Assembly (NCBI RefSeq): GCF_002954725.1
Contig: NZ_MSCQ01000002.1
Location: forward strand, 553,301-617,300
Origin: Photobacterium phosphoreum
GTDB lineage: Bacteria; Pseudomonadota; Gammaproteobacteria; Enterobacterales; Vibrionaceae
Reading direction: 5' to 3'
DNA length: 64,000 bases
The position numbers and the translations under genes are program-made. Position 1 is the stretch's first letter; every line of letters begins with the position of its first letter. Of the stretch, positions 46,081-53,234 are shown in pieces. The notes under the pieces are model-generated. The model was not told the origin of the DNA and did not search any database. It saw nothing but the letters and a program-made list of their open reading frames with translations.

Positions 46081-47433
46081 ATGTCAGCCTATGACACAGT
46101 ATGTATAATGGCAGCCATTGCTGTCTTTATTTCAATTATTAATAACCGTATTGGTAAATTCCAACCCACAATTGCCATTACAGGCTGGTCGATAGCGATA
46201 TCCTTTATTCTCTTAATATTAAGTAAGTTAGGTTATATTCCACTGAATAATGAGCATGAACTGATTCAGATGGTACAAGGGGTTAAATTTGATGACTTCT
46301 TACTCAAAGGTGTCTTAGGCTTCCTTCTTTTTGGTGGCGCATTAAATATCCAATTGCCTCACCTTAAAGATCAGAAGTTTGAAATATCGTTTCTTGCGCT
46401 TGTCGGCACCGTCTTCTCAACCTTCTTTATCGGTACGGTGCTATGGGCACTGTTTAAGATATTAACTATTGATATTGATTTTATCTATTGCTGCCTCTTT
46501 GGTGCATTGATTTCACCAACCGATCCTATTGCCGTATTAGCCATTGTTAAAAAGCTTAATGCCCCGCAACGGATCTCAACACAAATCGAAGGCGAATCAC
46601 TGTTTAATGATGGTGTCGGTTTAGTCATTTTTGTGACGCTATTTGAAATTGCATTTAGTAAAACTGCCCCAACGATAGCCAGTACCACAATGTTGTTTAT
46701 ACGTGAAGCATTAGGGGGAATTGCATTTGGTGCGGTGCTTGGGGTGGTATTCCACTTCTTGATTAAAACCTCGCATGACAATATGTTCCGCTTAATTTTA
46801 ACCATTTTAGTGCCAACATTTGGTTATGTCGTTAGCGAACATATTGAAGTATCAGCACCGCTGGCAATGGTTGTGGCGGGTATTATCATCGGTAACTGGA
46901 CCCGCAATACCATTTCAGAAGCGGCTTCCCATCAGATCTCGCATTTATGGGAACTTGCCGATGAAATTTTAAACGCCATTTTATTCTTATTGATCGGCTT
47001 TATGATGATCACTTTCTCTTTCCACATGATTGATATAGTGGCAGTTGTGATTGCTATACCATTAGTACTTTTAAGCCGTTACCTCAGTGTGAAATACGCT
47101 TATAAAGTCTTTAACCGCCACCGTCAATATAATCCATTATCCGTTAAAATATTAACCTGGGGTGGCTTACGTGGCGGATTAGCACTGGCAATGGCGATGG
47201 CGATTCCAGCAGGGATCCCTATTGGTTTTAGCCCTGATATTGATGTAAAAGAAATCATTGTATTAATGACGTATGCAGTGGTTATTTTCTCCATTATTGT
47301 GCAAGGCTCAACAATTACACCAATGATCCACAAAGCAAAAGAAGAACAAGCAAAAATGGATCAAGCGGCGATGAACCCTGCCTCAAAGACAGAAACGTCA
47401 ACAACCGATAACGCTAATAACAGTAATCGTTAA
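46081..47433 (+). CDS. CPA1-family Na+/H+ antiporter (NhaP-type)
   Basis: A 450-residue inner-membrane antiporter with about twelve hydrophobic segments. GALISPTDPIAVLAIVKKL has the conserved Asp of the cation site, IEGESLFNDGVGLVIF the second acidic motif, and WGGLRGGLALAMAMAIP the CPA1 C-terminal motif. It exchanges Na+ or K+ for H+. The last 30 residues are a hydrophilic low-complexity tail whose final codons lie in a 7-bp tandem repeat. Confidence 0.9.
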   Translation: MSAYDTVCIMAAIAVFISIINNRIGKFQPTIAITGWSIAISFILLILSKLGYIPLNNEHELIQMVQGVKFDDFLLKGVLGFLLFGGALNIQLPHLKDQKFEISFLALVGTVFSTFFIGTVLWALFKILTIDIDFIYCCLFGALISPTDPIAVLAIVKKLNAPQRISTQIEGESLFNDGVGLVIFVTLFEIAFSKTAPTIASTTMLFIREALGGIAFGAVLGVVFHFLIKTSHDNMFRLILTILVPTFGYVVSEHIEVSAPLAMVVAGIIIGNWTRNTISEAASHQISHLWELADEILNAILFLLIGFMMITFSFHMIDIVAVVIAIPLVLLSRYLSVKYAYKVFNRHRQYNPLSVKILTWGGLRGGLALAMAMAIPAGIPIGFSPDIDVKEIIVLMTYAVVIFSIIVQGSTITPMIHKAKEEQAKMDQAAMNPASKTETSTTDNANNSNR

Positions 47434-47465
47434 TCGTTAATCGTTAATCGTTAATCGTTAATCGT
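47424..47465. repeat. TAATCGT heptanucleotide tandem repeat
   Basis: Six perfect TAATCGT units and a partial seventh start in the penultimate codons of the antiporter gene and include its stop codon. Unit length is not a multiple of three, but every unit boundary supplies TAA, so copy-number change beyond the second unit would not alter the protein end. Confidence 0.95.
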
Positions 47466-47472
47466 TAAACAC

Positions 47473-47504
47473 TAGCCACCGCTGACAACGGTGGCTATTT
47501 TTTT
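47473..47504 (+). terminator. terminator after the antiporter gene
   Basis: TAGCCACCG and CGGTGGCTA form a perfect 9-bp stem with a seven-base loop and a T-run. Confidence 0.93.
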
Positions 47505-47599
47505 GCAAAGTCGTTATCAAATAAACAGCTTAATGTAATAAAAATGTTGACCATTAGAAAATTAATCCTATGATGATCATTATCTATTAATTAACCGTT

Positions 47600-48334
47600 A
47601 TGACGCTTATGAGCATGGATTGCACTCTCGTTGAATGGACTAAAGATCGTATCTGGTATTGTGATATGCCATATCTATTAGCGGGAGCGCCTATTGGGCA
47701 CCGAATGACGGTGATCCGATTAAATAACAACAAAATTTTTATTCACTCCCCAATTGAAATCACACCGACATTACGCCAACAAATTAGTCAACTTGGTGAT
47801 ATTGCCTATGTGGTTACTCCCAATAAAAGCCATAATATTTATCTGTCTGATTGGTGGCTAGCCTATCCTCAGGCTTACTTTTATGCGCCACCAGGACTGA
47901 TTCATAAACGCAGCGATTTAACCTTTGATGATGCACTAGGTAATAAAACCTCCCTTCATTGGCAAGGGCAATTACTGCAAACAGTGATCCGTGGCAGTGA
48001 TACGATGGAGGAAATTGCTTTTTGTGATCCGCAATCAAAAACACTTATTTTAGGCGATGCCTTAGCGTGGATGGTAGAAAGCACGCATCCACTGACCTTT
48101 GCAATTGCGGTTCTTAATGGCTGCTATTTTAAACCCGCAATGCCTTTGTATTGGCGTGTCACGTTTCGAAATCACACCCAACTACGACAATCGATTCAAG
48201 AAATCCTTACTTGGCCTTTTGAGCGTATTATCTTGTCGCATGGTAAAGTAATTAATAGTGATGCTAAAGCACATTTTTCCACCGCCTTTAGTTGGCTAAT
48301 GCCACATAAATTGAAGATGACAACAACAAAGTAG
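47600..48334 (+). CDS. DUF4336 protein (degenerate metallo-beta-lactamase fold)
   Basis: A 244-residue soluble protein. VTPNKSHNIYLSDWWLAYPQAYFYAPPGL and EIAFCDPQSKTLILGDALAW, then FERIILSHGKVI, match DUF4336, a family related to metallo-beta-lactamases. The classical HxHxDH metal site is missing (NKSHNIY), so hydrolase activity is doubtful. ATG 47600 or 47612 may start it. Confidence 0.85.
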   Translation: MTLMSMDCTLVEWTKDRIWYCDMPYLLAGAPIGHRMTVIRLNNNKIFIHSPIEITPTLRQQISQLGDIAYVVTPNKSHNIYLSDWWLAYPQAYFYAPPGLIHKRSDLTFDDALGNKTSLHWQGQLLQTVIRGSDTMEEIAFCDPQSKTLILGDALAWMVESTHPLTFAIAVLNGCYFKPAMPLYWRVTFRNHTQLRQSIQEILTWPFERIILSHGKVINSDAKAHFSTAFSWLMPHKLKMTTTK

Positions 48335-48511
48335 ATGTAAAAAATCACGCTTATCTATTATTTAAATATATAAGTCTTAATTGATCCCAATTCATGTGCA
48401 AGATCAATATCGCTCTTATTCTGAAGGTGCATAGTAATAAAATAACAGTAGATACCATAATCTTTATTACGATTTTAATAACAACAAATCGTCGAGGTTA
48501 GGAGTGAATTA

Positions 48512-48778
48512 ATGAACCTATTTAAGCTTTATTCTCGTGATATTCTTGGTCTGAGCGTTATCGGATTTTTTATCTTAAGTGTGCTTGGGATAATTTTTGG
48601 TACCATTGCGTTATTCAATTATACCAGTGGTAATACAGCATTGGCGTTATCAAACGCACACCTTGCTGCGATCCACGTTACCTTTGTTATTCCCGCATTG
48701 ATCATCGGCCATTACATCAATCGTCCCACTTGGGTCACTGCAGTCGAAAAAATAAAATTTGCCCGCGAAATAAAATAA
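48512..48778 (+). CDS. small membrane protein, 88 residues
   Basis: Two hydrophobic segments (LGLSVIGFFILSVLGIIFGTIALF and LAAIHVTFVIPALIIGHYI) and a basic C-terminus. AGGAG lies eight bases before ATG. I recognise no family. It is convergent with the LysR gene. Confidence 0.65.
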   Translation: MNLFKLYSRDILGLSVIGFFILSVLGIIFGTIALFNYTSGNTALALSNAHLAAIHVTFVIPALIIGHYINRPTWVTAVEKIKFAREIK

Positions 48779-48815
48779 TTTTAAGTCTTATTTAATATAA
48801 TCGCGCACCATGTTG

Positions 48816-49682
48816 TTATTGTCCTGCAAATTTTTGATGTAATAATGTCACCATTGCGCGCGTTTTTTCTGGTAAAAAACGCCGTGATGAATACACCAAT
48901 GTCATCATAATATCGGAGTAATTAACATCCGTTAACACTTGTACTAATTTTCCCTGCTGCAAAGATTCTTGCATTAGAATATTAGGCAGTAACGCAATAC
49001 CTTGCCCCAAACTTGCCATCTGCTGAATCATATTTATATCTTCAGACACCAACCGTAACCGCGTCCCTTCAGGTAACAAAGTTGCATTATGTCGACTGGC
49101 TAATAACCAATGTTGTTGCAATTCCACCATTGTTTTCGGCTCAGAATGTTGCTGTAAATATGCTGGCGATGCAAATAATCCATTACTCGATGTTAAAAAT
49201 GCTTGTTGTACATAATCATGATTAATAATCTCAACCATATTAGGTAATAGTTGCAAATCAACATTTTCTCTTTCTAAGTCAATACTTTCTTGAAAATGAA
49301 GTAACTCTAATCTCACCAATGGAAACTGGCGTGCATAGGTATCTAATACCTCAACAAACATCGGCGATGAAATAAAAGAAACGGTGACAGCTAATCGTAA
49401 TACACCCTGAAAACTATTTTGCTGACTTTCTAATAAATTAATAGCGTGATTAACATCTGTGAATGGCTGACTTATATGCTGATACAGTAGACGTCCATTT
49501 TCAGTTAATTCAATATGCCGCGTAGTACGAATTAATAACTGGCAATGCAGCGCTTTTTCTAATTCTTGTAAACGACGACTGACTTTTGATCGCTGCAATC
49601 CATGGGCTGTTGCAGCGGCACTGATACCACCATGTCGTACTGTTAGTATGAATAAATACAAATCATCCATTGATGCTTTCAT
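48816..49682 (-). CDS. LysR-family transcriptional regulator
   Basis: A 288-residue regulator. The N-terminal winged helix reads LYLFILTVRHGGISAAATAHGLQRSKVSRRLQELEKALHCQLL, followed by a periplasmic-binding-like effector domain (GVLRLAVTVSFISSPMFVEVL). It is divergent from the HlyD/DUF2955 efflux pair with 114 bp between starts, so it most likely controls that pair. Effector unknown. Confidence 0.92.
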   Translation of the reverse strand: MKASMDDLYLFILTVRHGGISAAATAHGLQRSKVSRRLQELEKALHCQLLIRTTRHIELTENGRLLYQHISQPFTDVNHAINLLESQQNSFQGVLRLAVTVSFISSPMFVEVLDTYARQFPLVRLELLHFQESIDLERENVDLQLLPNMVEIINHDYVQQAFLTSSNGLFASPAYLQQHSEPKTMVELQQHWLLASRHNATLLPEGTRLRLVSEDINMIQQMASLGQGIALLPNILMQESLQQGKLVQVLTDVNYSDIMMTLVYSSRRFLPEKTRAMVTLLHQKFAGQ

Positions 49683-49796
49683 TAAAAAAAACCTATCGTC
49701 CTATTTTTAGCTCATAAGTGTGACATTCATCACGGTATTTAATCAAGCTAATTTTACTTATACTGAGCAGCTTGATCGTGACCACTGGAATATCTC

Positions 49797-50864
49797 ATGC
49801 CTCATTCTCACACCACTTTTCAGCGTTGGATGCGTTGTCTTATTATTGTTTTTATTTTGTTGATGACCTACATCATTATTGCCGATAGATATGTGCCTTT
49901 AACCAGTGAAAGTCGTGTTCAAGGTTATGTGGTACAAATTGCTCCTGAAGTGTCAGGCATCATTACCCAAGTCGATATTAAAAATAATCAAACAGTAACA
50001 AAAGGCGAACACCTTCTTAGTATTGATGATCAGAAATATCGCTTAGCGGTTGATCAAGCACAAGTCGCTGTAGAACAAGCACACCAACAAGAACAAGCAC
50101 TGTATGCACAGGCCAGTGTTGCCCAAGCAAATATTGCCACCAGCCAAGCCAATTATAATAATGCTCATCGCGATTTTAACCGCATTAACAAATTGGCAAA
50201 AAAACAATTGGTTTCAGCATCAATGCGCGATAATGCTTATGCTAAATATCAAATGACACAAGCAAATTTAGCCGCCGCTAAACAGCAAGCAGTGGTAATA
50301 CAAACTCAATTGGGCACTACACCGGGGCAAAGCACCCTTGTACTTGCTGCTGAAAATGCCTTAGCACAAGCCAAACTTAATTTAACCCATACTCAGGTCA
50401 TCGCACCAAGTAACGGTGTGATCACTAATCTTCAAGTCGATATCGGTACAATGGCGAATGCTAATCAACCAATGTTGACCTTTATCCCAACGGATTCAAT
50501 GTGGGTTACGGCTGATTTTAGAGAAAAATCGATTGCTAACTTTCATTCTCATTCGATGGCGTATGTCGCCTATGATGCTCTGCCTGGTCAAGTATTCCCA
50601 TTAACAATCAATAATCGCGATTTTGGTGTTGCTGCCGCCCAACAAGTAGCGAATGGTCATCTTACAAATATTGTCACCAGTAACCGCTGGGTACGTGACG
50701 CTCAACGAGTACGCGTCAATTTCATCAGCGAACAGCCATTACCACCCCAATTATTTGTAGGATCTCGTGCAACAGTCGTTGTCTATCCTCAGCAAGATCC
50801 TATATGGAAATTGTTCGCAAAAATCGAAATTCACTTAGCCAGTGCGCTGCATTTTATTTACTAA
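49797..50864 (+). CDS. HlyD/EmrA-type membrane-fusion protein
   Basis: A 355-residue periplasmic adaptor anchored by one N-terminal membrane helix (CLIIVFILLMTYIIIAD). VQIAPEVSGIITQVDIKNNQTVTKGEHLLSID is the lipoyl half-motif; a long coiled-coil hairpin follows (about residues 80-170), then VIAPSNGVITNLQVDIGTMAN and the beta-barrel region. It works with the DUF2955 protein downstream to move small molecules across the envelope. Confidence 0.92.
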   Translation: MPHSHTTFQRWMRCLIIVFILLMTYIIIADRYVPLTSESRVQGYVVQIAPEVSGIITQVDIKNNQTVTKGEHLLSIDDQKYRLAVDQAQVAVEQAHQQEQALYAQASVAQANIATSQANYNNAHRDFNRINKLAKKQLVSASMRDNAYAKYQMTQANLAAAKQQAVVIQTQLGTTPGQSTLVLAAENALAQAKLNLTHTQVIAPSNGVITNLQVDIGTMANANQPMLTFIPTDSMWVTADFREKSIANFHSHSMAYVAYDALPGQVFPLTINNRDFGVAAAQQVANGHLTNIVTSNRWVRDAQRVRVNFISEQPLPPQLFVGSRATVVVYPQQDPIWKLFAKIEIHLASALHFIY

Positions 50865-50899
50865 ACCAACTCAACTAATTATTCACGGAGTCATTACTC

Positions 50900-51916
50900 A
50901 TGAAAACAATGCGTCTTTGGTTTGGTTGTGTTACAGGTTTAGCCGTTACTATGATATTTGGCTGGTCATATGGCTTTTTCGCCGCTTTATTACCTATTAT
51001 CATTATGACAAATGCCGATCATTGGCATTGGAATAGTTTTCAGCAACTTATCGTGGGCGTTGTTTGGGTCACGATTGAAGTCAGTTTTATTAGCGGGTTT
51101 TTTCAATCATCGCCCTTGCTATTAACTGTTGTGGTAGGAATATTATTTCTCGAAAAATGTATTGCGATGAGCCATAAAAGCAGTTATTTATTTGGTTTTG
51201 TAGGCTTACTTGTCGGTTCTATTGCACTTAATTTTGCCAGTTATAGCAGCTTTGATTTAGAAGACTTTTCAATTACCTTATGGTGCTGTGCGCTTGTGAC
51301 TGTTCCTATTTGTGCTCTTGCCTATTTGCTGTTTCCAGAACCAATAGCCGAAACTGCAGTAGATACAACCCACGACGCACAACGTTATGATCATATTGGT
51401 ATGATAAGACAAACGGCATTAGGATGGATCATTGCCATGCTGGCATTTTTGGTGTTTCAAGTCGGCGATCTCAATGATTCGTTATCAGCACAGGCATCAA
51501 TTATTATCGTACTAGCACCAATGACCTTAATTGGTTCACTGACTGCTGCCAAAATACGTATTATTGGTACTTTTCTTGGATGTTTAGCTGGCTTAATTAT
51601 TCAAGTAGGACTCTATACGTGGTCTGATAACGGCATATTACTTATTATGGCTTATGCAATTGCTGCTGGATTTTTCTGCTCGTGGTTAGCACTAGGTACC
51701 ATCAAATCAAGTATTGGTCTTTCAGCTATGGCTGCACTAAGTGTTCCACTTACAACATCATTAATACCTGATCAAAAAGATGCTGTATTTGCTATTTTCT
51801 ATCGCTTTAGTTCTATTTTTGTAGCGGTCGTTTTAACCTCAATGGCTATTTGGATCATCCATCACTTTCTCGTTCGAGTGATTAAATCACCCACTGAGCA
51901 TTTTAATCATGGTTAA
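50900..51916 (+). CDS. DUF2955/FUSC-family membrane protein
   Basis: A 338-residue membrane protein with two sets of hydrophobic segments separated by a hydrophilic loop (near residue 150). This is the aromatic-acid-exporter-like (FUSC/DUF2955) layout. GGAG lies nine bases before ATG, 36 bp after the adaptor gene. With the HlyD protein and the LysR regulator it forms a typical efflux module. It marks the last chromosomal-type gene before the iron island. Confidence 0.88.
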   Translation: MKTMRLWFGCVTGLAVTMIFGWSYGFFAALLPIIIMTNADHWHWNSFQQLIVGVVWVTIEVSFISGFFQSSPLLLTVVVGILFLEKCIAMSHKSSYLFGFVGLLVGSIALNFASYSSFDLEDFSITLWCCALVTVPICALAYLLFPEPIAETAVDTTHDAQRYDHIGMIRQTALGWIIAMLAFLVFQVGDLNDSLSAQASIIIVLAPMTLIGSLTAAKIRIIGTFLGCLAGLIIQVGLYTWSDNGILLIMAYAIAAGFFCSWLALGTIKSSIGLSAMAALSVPLTTSLIPDQKDAVFAIFYRFSSIFVAVVLTSMAIWIIHHFLVRVIKSPTEHFNHG

Positions 51917-51939
51917 GATATTTAGTAAAAATATAGTGA

Positions 51940-52254
51940 ATGGACAAATTAACTATGCCACTTCACTCTCTATCATTATCTATCCAATTTAAATCAACGA
52001 AGCAATGTAAGACTACATCTGATTGTTGGATTTCACCCTTATCTGGAAACACTATTTACAACGCATCTGAAATCGATATAGACCATGTAGTACCTCTAAA
52101 ATGGTCATGGGATCACGGTTCCAGCTTCTGAACAGATGAGAAATGTGAGAAATTTGCTAATGCTCCTGAAAATCTATTAAGCGTAGAAGCATCACTTCAT
52201 CGTCAGAAAGGCGCTAAAGGTCTACCACCAAAAAATCAGTATCGTATATTGTGA
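51940..52254 (+). pseudogene. HNH endonuclease remnant (DUF1524/GmrSD C-terminal type)
   Basis: One frame encodes CWISPLSGNTIYNASEIDID, then HVVPLKWSWDHGSSF, a TGA at 52129-52131, then TDEKCEKFANAPENLLSVEASLHRQKGAKG. This is the HNH signature with DHxVPL and the Asn-rich third part. The TGA stands where related proteins have Trp, so a TGG-to-TGA change is likely. The conserved xxWLPP segment near the end is shortened. The N-terminus of a full protein is also missing. It lies at the junction between efflux genes and the siderophore island. Confidence 0.8.
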
Positions 52255-52339
52255 GGTTTATTCGTGTATCTAACTCAATAGCCTTACAGTAAAAAGGAAA
52301 AACCAGACTATTGCGTGCTTGGTCGACTTAACGACAATC

Positions 52340-52358
52340 AATAATGAGAATTATTTGC
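52340..52358 (+). promoter_or_regulatory. Fur box before the ferric reductase gene
   Basis: AATAATGAGAATTATTTGC matches the 19-bp Fur consensus at 14 positions. It lies 68 bp before the chosen start and implies iron repression. Confidence 0.7.
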
Positions 52359-52425
52359 AATTGTGTGATCGTTTATTTATTCTTTGCCTACGACAACAAT
52401 TCGAATAGAGTATCCATACCTTCAA

Positions 52426-53166
52426 ATGAGTAACTCATTATTCTTCAAACGTCTTTTCAAGTATTCCAAACAAGTCACGCCTTACCTTGATGGACAAATT
52501 AAAACTCTAGCCAGCAACAGCGTTGAACAAAGCATTATTCAAATTGAGTACAACAGTTCCGAAGTTATTCGCAACCTATATGAAAATTTAAAGCACTCTA
52601 ACCCAGAAGCTGGAGCAGCTTATTGGCTAACTCGTACCTGGGGTCTGCTTTGTTGGCAACCTATTTACACTGCGTTTATTTCGATCTACGCCTGTCGCGG
52701 ATTGCCTCAGTTATCCTCTATAGCTCAGCACGTTCATGAAGGTTATGTCGCAGGTTATCAGCTTCAATCACAATCCTACATCAAAGGAACAAACGAAGAA
52801 CTTATCCTGGAAGCAGGAAAAGAACTCAACAAACTTTTTAATTATTTCCGCAACGAGATAAACTCTTGGACGCGCATTCGCCCGGGATTTACCGCACATT
52901 TATTTGCTGATGCAATATTCGGTTGTTTAGTAAAACTTAGCCAATTTTATCCTTCACTATCGGAACAATACCTGCTAAATCAAGCTCAGTTATGGTTAAA
53001 AGCTTGCAACTTACCAGAGAAATTATTGAAGTCGCTCAACTACAACAAGCAATCAAAAGAGCTTGTTCTCGTGAGAACAAGCTGCTGTTTAGTCTATAAA
53101 TGCCAAGGACAAAACCTTTGCAGCGACTGCCCCAGAGCTTGGAAATCGGCTAATCATTCCCCCTAG
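52426..53166 (+). CDS. FhuF-like siderophore ferric-iron reductase
   Basis: About 246 residues. The C-terminal Cys pattern CC-x10-C-x2-C (CCLVYKCQGQNLCSDCP) is the [2Fe-2S] site of FhuF-type ferric-siderophore reductases, which free iron in the cytosol by reducing it. QVTPYLDGQ and GAAYWLTRTWGLLCWQPIYTA are typical of the marine siderophore-reductase subgroup. Start is uncertain: ATG 52426 is chosen, TTG 52384 would add 14 residues. A Fur box precedes it. It completes the uptake side of the hydroxamate locus. Confidence 0.85.
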   Translation: MSNSLFFKRLFKYSKQVTPYLDGQIKTLASNSVEQSIIQIEYNSSEVIRNLYENLKHSNPEAGAAYWLTRTWGLLCWQPIYTAFISIYACRGLPQLSSIAQHVHEGYVAGYQLQSQSYIKGTNEELILEAGKELNKLFNYFRNEINSWTRIRPGFTAHLFADAIFGCLVKLSQFYPSLSEQYLLNQAQLWLKACNLPEKLLKSLNYNKQSKELVLVRTSCCLVYKCQGQNLCSDCPRAWKSANHSP

Positions 53167-53175
53167 AAGACGATA

Positions 53176-53212
53176 AGCCTTCAAAGCCAATAAGTTCTAT
53201 GGCTTTTAGGCT
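53176..53212. terminator. hairpin between convergent iron genes
   Basis: AGCCTTCAAAGCCA pairs with TGGCTTTTAGGCT around a ten-base loop with small mismatches. It lies between the reductase and the acylase-GNAT gene. Confidence 0.6.
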
Positions 53213-53234
53213 CAGTCTCACCAGACAAACTTTT

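Noticed and set aside
47424-47465. CRISPR-like array
   Set aside because: Units are 7 bp without spacers; a simple tandem repeat. The GCAATA tract at 19307 was dismissed for the same reason.
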